DNA of 64,000 bases from an uncultured Opitutia bacterium (GTDB lineage Bacteria > Verrucomicrobiota > Verrucomicrobiia > Opitutales > UBA953). The notes under the pieces are model-generated. The model saw nothing but the letters and a program-made list of their open reading frames with translations. It made no database searches and was not told the origin of the DNA. The DNA is taken from the NCBI GenBank assembly GCA_903850885.1, contig CAINMU010000010.1:1-64000 (forward strand), written 5' to 3'. Of the stretch, positions 58,541 to 64,000 are shown piece by piece. Made by a program: the position numbers and the translations under genes. Every line of letters starts with the position of its first letter. Position 1 is the first letter of the stretch.

Positions 58541-59188
58541 GTGACCACTCCCGACGCCGCCGATAAGCCCGTAACCGTCCCATGGTACCATTGGCTATGG
58601 GTGGGACCCTTAGCCGTCTTCCTGCGCCTCTGGCTGTCGACCTTAAGAATCCGTTGCAACGTCGGGCGTTTTGATGATTCAAACGGACCCTCGATCATCG
58701 TCTTGTGGCACGATCGCCTCTTCGTTTCCGCTTTGATCGCGAACCGATACTTTAGCCGACCGGTGACCGCGTTGATCAGTACCAGCAAAGACGGGTCGTG
58801 GTTGGTGGCTTTTTACCGGCTCATGGGACTACGCGCCGTCCGCGGATCCTCCAACCGACGCGGTGCCGCCGGCCTCATTGCGCTCACCCGTGAAATGAGG
58901 CAGGGGAATCATGCGGGCGTCACCCCCGATGGGCCGAAGGGTCCGCGCCGAGAATTCAAACGGGGCGCCATCGCTTTAGCCAAATTAACCCGCCGGCCTT
59001 TCGCACTCGTGGGCATTAACTACACCCAAGCATGGCACCTAAAAAGCTGGGATACCTTCGCGCTTCCATGGCCCTTCTCCCAAGTGGAAGTCACGCTGGA
59101 AACCATCGGCGTGAATCCGGGAGAAGAAACCGATGAAGATGCTGCGCAACGCATCAGTCATCGCCTGACCGCTTTGTCGGGCGAGTGA
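58541..59188 (+). CDS. Lysophospholipid acyltransferase family protein (DUF374)
   Basis: IIVLWHDRLFVSALIANRYF, STSKDGSWLVAFYRLMGLRAVRGSSNRRGAAGLIAL, VTPDGPKGPRREFKRG. Confidence 0.88.
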   Translation: MTTPDAADKPVTVPWYHWLWVGPLAVFLRLWLSTLRIRCNVGRFDDSNGPSIIVLWHDRLFVSALIANRYFSRPVTALISTSKDGSWLVAFYRLMGLRAVRGSSNRRGAAGLIALTREMRQGNHAGVTPDGPKGPRREFKRGAIALAKLTRRPFALVGINYTQAWHLKSWDTFALPWPFSQVEVTLETIGVNPGEETDEDAAQRISHRLTALSGE

Positions 59189-59189
59189 G

Positions 59190-59780
59190 CTAAGCTCGCC
59201 CAAGTAAACGGGCAGAATATTTGGCTAGCAAATCGGTTTCGATATTCACCTTATCTCCGACTTTCTTCTGGGCTAAATGGGTGACCGTCAGGGTATGAGG
59301 AATGATCCAGAGGCTGCATCCGCCTGGAATCATTTCCGCGACCGTCAAGGACATGCCATCGACGGAAACGCAGCCTTTCTTGGCAATAAATGCTAAATGT
59401 ACCTCTGGAATGCTTAAGTCTAATCTCCAATCCGAGCCGACTTGACCCCAGAAAGTTATCGCAGCCAACGTATCAATATGACCCGTGACAAAATGTCCAC
59501 CCATGCGATCCGTCGGTAGAAGACTAGGCTCCAGATTGACGACGGACGCGGCGGCTAAATCTCCGAGGTTCGTGAGCCGAAGAGTCTCCGCAAGGATATC
59601 GAATGAGGCATTATCATCCACAGGGTCGGTCACCGTCAGGCAGCAACCGTTGATGGCGATGCTGTCACCCGCGCGGGCTTGACGGAGAAGAGGGTGGCGC
59701 AGCGTCAATCGAGCACCCTCCGCGCCACGGGAGATAAGGGAGATAACCTTACCGGTGCCTTGAACTAAGCCGGTGAACAT
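59190..59780 (-). CDS. ribE: Riboflavin synthase alpha chain
   Basis: MFTGLVQGTGKV, GDSIAINGCCLTV, GGHFVTGHIDT, KGCVSVDGMSLTV. Confidence 0.94.
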   Translation of the reverse strand: MFTGLVQGTGKVISLISRGAEGARLTLRHPLLRQARAGDSIAINGCCLTVTDPVDDNASFDILAETLRLTNLGDLAAASVVNLEPSLLPTDRMGGHFVTGHIDTLAAITFWGQVGSDWRLDLSIPEVHLAFIAKKGCVSVDGMSLTVAEMIPGGCSLWIIPHTLTVTHLAQKKVGDKVNIETDLLAKYSARLLGRA

Positions 59781-59785
59781 ACCAA

Positions 59786-59813
59786 AGAAAAAGGGGCCGC
59801 TTGACGGCCCCCA
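59786..59813 (-). terminator. Intrinsic terminator of tatA
   Basis: Minus strand GGGGGCCGTCAAGCGGCCCCTTTTTCTTT, just 3' of the tatA stop. Confidence 0.8.
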
Positions 59814-59818
59814 AGTGG

Positions 59819-60115
59819 TTAGTTTTGTTTACCTTCTTGAGCTCGCTTGGCCTTTTCTTCGGCTTCGATCTTAGCCCGAACGGCGGCACGCTCTTCCTCT
59901 TCGATTTGCGAAAGACGTACCTTGCGGCGCTCGTCTTCTTCGACGGCGTTACGCACTTCAGTTTCGACCTCTTCCGATGCCTTTTTAAATTCACGCTTTG
60001 CTTTGCCGAGGCCACGCGCAAGCTCGGGAATCTTGGAGCCGCCAAAGAGAAGGAGGGCGACGGCGAGGATGGCCCAGAATACTGGGCCGTCTAGCATGGC
60101 GAGAGGGAGATGCAT
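59819..60115 (-). CDS. tatA: Sec-independent translocase TatA/E-like protein
   Basis: [37 protein letters not shown]; start MHLPLAM. Confidence 0.9.
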   Translation of the reverse strand: MHLPLAMLDGPVFWAILAVALLLFGGSKIPELARGLGKAKREFKKASEEVETEVRNAVEEDERRKVRLSQIEEEERAAVRAKIEAEEKAKRAQEGKQN

Positions 60116-60155
60116 AGGTTTGCGGTTGCTGGGATAGTCTGAGTGGTAAACATTC

Positions 60156-60452
60156 ATGCAAGTTGCCCCCATGTCAACCCATGTCTCTCATCGCGATGTC
60201 TGGTATAGTGGCCTCGTCCAAGGCGTAGGCTTTAGGGCTCAGGTCATGACCGTGGCCAGGGGCTTTGATGTCACCGGTTACGTCCAAAACCTTTCGGACG
60301 GCAGGGTTTACCTGCATGCGGAAGGAGCGGGTAAAGAGATTGAAAAATTCACCGAACAAATCGCCGTCACGCTTGATGGCCATATAAAGTCGGAAGAAAT
60401 ACGAGGGTTTTCCGACGTCAGAACCTGTCGCGATTTTAGCATTAAACCATGA
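60156..60452 (+). CDS. Acylphosphatase
   Basis: [42 protein letters not shown]. Confidence 0.88.
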   Translation: MQVAPMSTHVSHRDVWYSGLVQGVGFRAQVMTVARGFDVTGYVQNLSDGRVYLHAEGAGKEIEKFTEQIAVTLDGHIKSEEIRGFSDVRTCRDFSIKP

Positions 60453-61300
60453 CCTCCGCCATCTCAGTCCGGCACCTAACCAAAGACTTTAAAATGGGTT
60501 TACGGGGGCTTAAATTAAGGGCGGTAGATGATCTTAGTTTGGAGATCCCCCGCGGACAAGTCTACGGCCTGCTTGGTCCGAACGGTTGTGGAAAAAGTAC
60601 GACGCTTAAAATCGTCCTCGGGCTGGTCGCTGGCACGAGCGGCGAAATCAATATTCTTGGATTTCCTTCCGCCACGGCGGAGGCTCGGCGGCGGACCGGC
60701 TTCCTGCCCGAAGCTCCTTATTTTCATAAATTTCTTACGGGACGCGAACTGGTCCGGTACTGCGCGCAACTGAGCGGAGTTTCGGCAATCAAGATGGAGT
60801 CCGCCGTCGAAGCGGCCCTCGGGCTTGCCGCGATGACGGAAGCAGCCAGTCGGCCGATTGGCACTTATTCCAAAGGCATGCTCCAACGGATCGGCTTAGC
60901 CCAAGCCATCGTCCATGACCCCGAACTGGTCATCTTGGACGAGCCAACCGCCGGCGTCGATCCGGTCGGCGCGGCGGCGATCGGACGCATGATTCGAACG
61001 ATGCGCGATCAGGGAAAAACCGTCGTCCTTTGCTCCCACCTCTTAGGCCAAGTCGAACAAGTGTGCGATCGCGTCGCCATCATGGACCACGGACGATTAG
61101 TCCTAGAGGGCAGGGTAGATGACGTCTTGGCACAACGTGACCGGCACCTGATGACCATCGAAGCGCTCACCCCCGATGCACGTGTAGCCGCCGAAAGTGC
61201 CCTGGCGGCCCACGGCGCCAGAGTGCGGTCCGTCACCCATCCACGTCGTTCGTTAGAAGAACTCTTTCGTGAACTGGTGACTGGAAGCCGTGACGCTTAA
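60449..61300 (+). CDS. ABC transporter ATP-binding protein
   Basis: LLGPNGCGKSTTLKIVLGL, GTYSKGMLQRIGLAQAIVHDPELVILDEPTAGVDPVG. Confidence 0.94.
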   Translation: MTSAISVRHLTKDFKMGLRGLKLRAVDDLSLEIPRGQVYGLLGPNGCGKSTTLKIVLGLVAGTSGEINILGFPSATAEARRRTGFLPEAPYFHKFLTGRELVRYCAQLSGVSAIKMESAVEAALGLAAMTEAASRPIGTYSKGMLQRIGLAQAIVHDPELVILDEPTAGVDPVGAAAIGRMIRTMRDQGKTVVLCSHLLGQVEQVCDRVAIMDHGRLVLEGRVDDVLAQRDRHLMTIEALTPDARVAAESALAAHGARVRSVTHPRRSLEELFRELVTGSRDA

Positions 61301-62138
61301 CCTCATGAAACCTAGCTTACTTCGTTGCGGATGGATTGCCCGCATGACTTTCCTCGAAGCCGTTCGGCAAAAGTTTTTCGCTTTCTTAATCGTCCTCGGC
61401 GCCGCCATGGTCCTTTCATCGGTGGCTTTCCGTTTCCTTGATTTTGGGCACGGTGAGCTCAAATTTATCGCCGATTTTGGCTTCGGTGGCATGTTCCTTT
61501 TTGGATCCATCTTAGCCGTCGTCATGACCGCTCAGCTCTTTTTTGCGGAAATGGATAACCGGACGGCGCTGACTCTCTTAGCGAAACCCCTGAGCCGAGC
61601 GGAATTCTTGATTGGGAAATTCTTTGGCGTCTGGATGATCTTAGGCTTATTTGTCATCATCCTCTCGGCCCTGCTTGGGTTAGTCCTTTGGGGAAGGGCC
61701 CAAGAATTAAGCCTTCTGGCCGAACAATCTGGACGGGTGGCCCCGGACTTCAGCTTCAGAGGCTTGGGTATCTTCGCGGTATTACAATGGCTGCGGCTCA
61801 GCGTCGTGGCCGCCATTGTCTTAGCCATTGCCGCGGCGGCTCGCACGTTTCTTTTCGCCGTCATCCTGGGGGCGTTGACGGTGGTCGCTGGGCAGCTCCA
61901 ATGGATTGCCCAAGACGTCTTATTGAAGCCGACCGAGTCGATGCTTTATAAAAGCATCCTTTGGCTCACCTCGCGGATTCTGCCCAACCTCCAGCAATTC
62001 AACATTGGGGATGCGCTGGTGCTGGACTCCGGAACCGTGGCGGCGACTTCGATCGGCTGGGTCATCCTTTCAGGGCTTCTTTACGCGGCGGCTTATCTGT
62101 TCCTGGGTGCCCTCGTTTTCCGGCGCCGCGAAATCTAA
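61290..62138 (+). CDS. ABC-2 type permease
   Basis: TM-rich ORF; MTAQLFFAEMDNRTALTLLAKPLSRAEFLIGKFFGVW; overlaps ATPase gene. Confidence 0.87.
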   Translation: MTLNLMKPSLLRCGWIARMTFLEAVRQKFFAFLIVLGAAMVLSSVAFRFLDFGHGELKFIADFGFGGMFLFGSILAVVMTAQLFFAEMDNRTALTLLAKPLSRAEFLIGKFFGVWMILGLFVIILSALLGLVLWGRAQELSLLAEQSGRVAPDFSFRGLGIFAVLQWLRLSVVAAIVLAIAAAARTFLFAVILGALTVVAGQLQWIAQDVLLKPTESMLYKSILWLTSRILPNLQQFNIGDALVLDSGTVAATSIGWVILSGLLYAAAYLFLGALVFRRREI

Positions 62139-62140
62139 TC

Positions 62141-62911
62141 ATGCGCCTCCGAGGAATATGGATTGCCTGCTTGGCCTTACTGTTGGCCGCCGGGGCGTTG
62201 AGCGAAAGGTCCTGGGTCAGCGTCCGCTCCTGCATTCCCGAAATTGGCCCCAAGCAAATCGAACCGACCATCGGCCAAGGGGTCTTATTAGGAATATTAG
62301 GCGGGTTTCGCACCGTGATCGCCGACCTGACTTGGATTCGGAGTTACGTGCTATGGGAACGGAAAGACCGGCCGGGTTGCGAAACCCTCATGCGCACCGC
62401 CTGTGCGCTCGATCCGCATGCGCGTTATTTCTGGGAGAATACTGGCTATGCCCTGGGCTATGATATGGCGCATTGGGAAATTCGGCGGCGGGGTGGCTAC
62501 GCCAAGGTTCCGAAAGAAATCCAAGATTACTTGTTCAAATCCTATGCCCAGAAGGGCTTGGACGTATTGGACGAAGGCGTCCGCCTTTCCAAAGCCCGGG
62601 CCGCCCTCTTGGTCTTCGCCGGACAGCTCGCCGAAATGAAACTCGGCGACAAACAACTGGCCGCCGATTATTACCGGCAAGCGGCGAATACAGCCTCCCC
62701 GCCTTGGTATGCAGCGCGTTTCTCCGCCCGCAACGAATGGGATGCCGGCCACCCGATGGAAGCCTACATTTGGTTCAAGAATTACTGGCTAGACCGACTG
62801 AGCAAAGATTCAGACCACGCACCTGATGACCTGGAACTGATCCGCGACATGGAAACGCACTTGAAGATCAATCTTCTTTCACGGATTCCCCGGCAGGCGT
62901 GGGAGAAATAA
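62141..62911 (+). CDS. Conserved hypothetical, TPR-like, membrane-anchored, third gene of the ABC operon
   Basis: N-terminal TM; LMRTACALDPHARYFWENTGYALGYDMAHWE and LAADYYRQAANTASPPWYAARF; starts 2 nt after permease stop. Confidence 0.7.
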   Translation: MRLRGIWIACLALLLAAGALSERSWVSVRSCIPEIGPKQIEPTIGQGVLLGILGGFRTVIADLTWIRSYVLWERKDRPGCETLMRTACALDPHARYFWENTGYALGYDMAHWEIRRRGGYAKVPKEIQDYLFKSYAQKGLDVLDEGVRLSKARAALLVFAGQLAEMKLGDKQLAADYYRQAANTASPPWYAARFSARNEWDAGHPMEAYIWFKNYWLDRLSKDSDHAPDDLELIRDMETHLKINLLSRIPRQAWEK

Positions 62912-64000
62912 TCAGAACGGCTCGTTACTACTATCGGCCTTCTTCTCCCCCTTAGGGACGCGAGGCTTACGCGGTGGGAATTCGAACCACCAGCCTTTGG
63001 CTTTATCGGCGATTAGGAACGCTTCAAAGGTTCGTCTGGTCCGGTTGGAAACAAATTTCTTCAGCCCCGTCTTTCCCTCGTTTAATAAACGCGAGATATC
63101 TTCGGGCGAGATCGGGCATTTAAGCATCTCCTGGTTCAGGCTGAAAGTTTTCTTCGCACCCGCCTCTTTGGATTTCTGGGGGCAAACCCGATACCCGGCA
63201 GTGGGCGTCTGTTGAACCTGCAATCCGCTGACTGGGCAGATGCCGAGCACCGGCCAAGTGGTCTCAAAGGCATCAGGATTGCCGTCAGCGCCCTCGCGTG
63301 GCGGGAAGTAGAGGATGGCCTTCAACTTACCACTCAAAGCCTTGGGCTTGGTCTTACGGGGGGCTTTGGCCGGCTTGGTCTCGTCTTCAGTGCCTTCCGG
63401 CTTGGTTTCAGCGGGAGTTTGGGCCGACTTAGCCTCGGCAGCCTTGTTCGCCTTGATGATATCTTCGTCTACCAGGTCGATGAAGCCGGTGAAATTCTTA
63501 CCCGATTTCATCGACTTGAAGTCGCTGAAAGGACCGATGCGACGTTGGTCGACGAGCTCCGCGACTTCCGCCGGGGTAATCGTGTGACCATTCATCGCCA
63601 CATAGATGGTGAGCTTAGGCCGATTAGTGGCGCCCGTGGCGTCTTGGGAGAAATATTTTTCACCATTGGTCAGGAGAGGCTTTCCGTCAGTGGGAGAAAG
63701 GACTTCCGGCTCCAACGCGGCGGAGGGCAATTCTTCGGCCCCGGCGGCCACCATGACCTTAACCTGTTCCTTGATCTCGGCGATGAATTCCTTGGCGGTA
63801 AGTTTGCCGTGCTCGATTTGCTTGAGCTTGTATTCCCATTCGCCGGTGAGCTGGGGTTCGGTGAGGAAGGCCATGCCCTTGGCGTGTAAAAACTGGTGCA
63901 GCTGAAATGCCTTGGATAAAGGCACGAGTTCCTTGCCCTGGCGCTCGATATAAATCTGGGTGAGAAGCTGTTCGATCGTGGCAGCCCGGGTCGCCGGGGT
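62912..64000 (-). CDS. DNA topoisomerase IA (topB-like) C-terminal part, truncated by window edge
   Basis: Open frame to window end: TPATRAATIEQLLTQIYIERQGKELVPLSKAFQL; C-terminal topoisomerase repeats FSDFKSMKSGKNFTGFIDLV and GLKKFVSNRTRRTFEAFLIADKAKGWWFEFPPRK. Confidence 0.85.
   Translation of the reverse strand, partial: TPATRAATIEQLLTQIYIERQGKELVPLSKAFQLHQFLHAKGMAFLTEPQLTGEWEYKLKQIEHGKLTAKEFIAEIKEQVKVMVAAGAEELPSAALEPEVLSPTDGKPLLTNGEKYFSQDATGATNRPKLTIYVAMNGHTITPAEVAELVDQRRIGPFSDFKSMKSGKNFTGFIDLVDEDIIKANKAAEAKSAQTPAETKPEGTEDETKPAKAPRKTKPKALSGKLKAILYFPPREGADGNPDAFETTWPVLGICPVSGLQVQQTPTAGYRVCPQKSKEAGAKKTFSLNQEMLKCPISPEDISRLLNEGKTGLKKFVSNRTRRTFEAFLIADKAKGWWFEFPPRKPRVPKGEKKADSSNEPF

Noticed and set aside
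56563-59188. mazG-YgjP-Nudix-acyltransferase run as a possible defence island
   Set aside because: MazG and Nudix are ordinary housecleaning enzymes; no nuclease, toxin, RT or effector genes nearby.

Overview
The 64 kb window is a gene-dense, GC-rich bacterial chromosome segment. Gene content (PVC-type CxxCH/discoidin protein, sulfatases, YHYH protein, DUF5069, Gfo/Idh/MocA and xylose-isomerase-like proteins) suggests Verrucomicrobiota, possibly an Opitutae-like lineage; this is inferred from content, not from a search. I support about 60 CDS, one small SRP RNA (ffs) and several intrinsic terminators. I found no tRNA, rRNA, CRISPR array, IS element or prophage. Housekeeping genes include truA, ruvX, prfB, valS, lpd-odhB-sucA, rimO, ksgA, trpC, ribE, tatA, pal and a partial topoisomerase gene. 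The best leads are: (1) a six-gene amino-sugar operon fused to valS by a TAATG junction (nagB, ROK kinase, PIG-L deacetylase, nucleotidyltransferase, NahK-like kinase, GalE-like epimerase), which may be a NagA-independent GlcNAc route; (2) a single-chain protein with two retropepsin-like DTGA half-domains, preceded by a 19-bp perfect inverted repeat forming a long hairpin; (3) a prfB gene that keeps a TAT-CTT-TGG relic where the RF2 frameshift site TAT-CTT-TGA normally lies; (4) an SNF2 helicase whose N-terminus looks like a SWIM domain without its zinc ligands; (5) a Cys-rich 'MPNGGPDCCGNC' protein; (6) a lpxR-ppx-SCO-HxHP operon divergent from an Mla operon; (7) a secreted YHYH/PEBP/sulfatase cluster with shared Gly-Lys tails.
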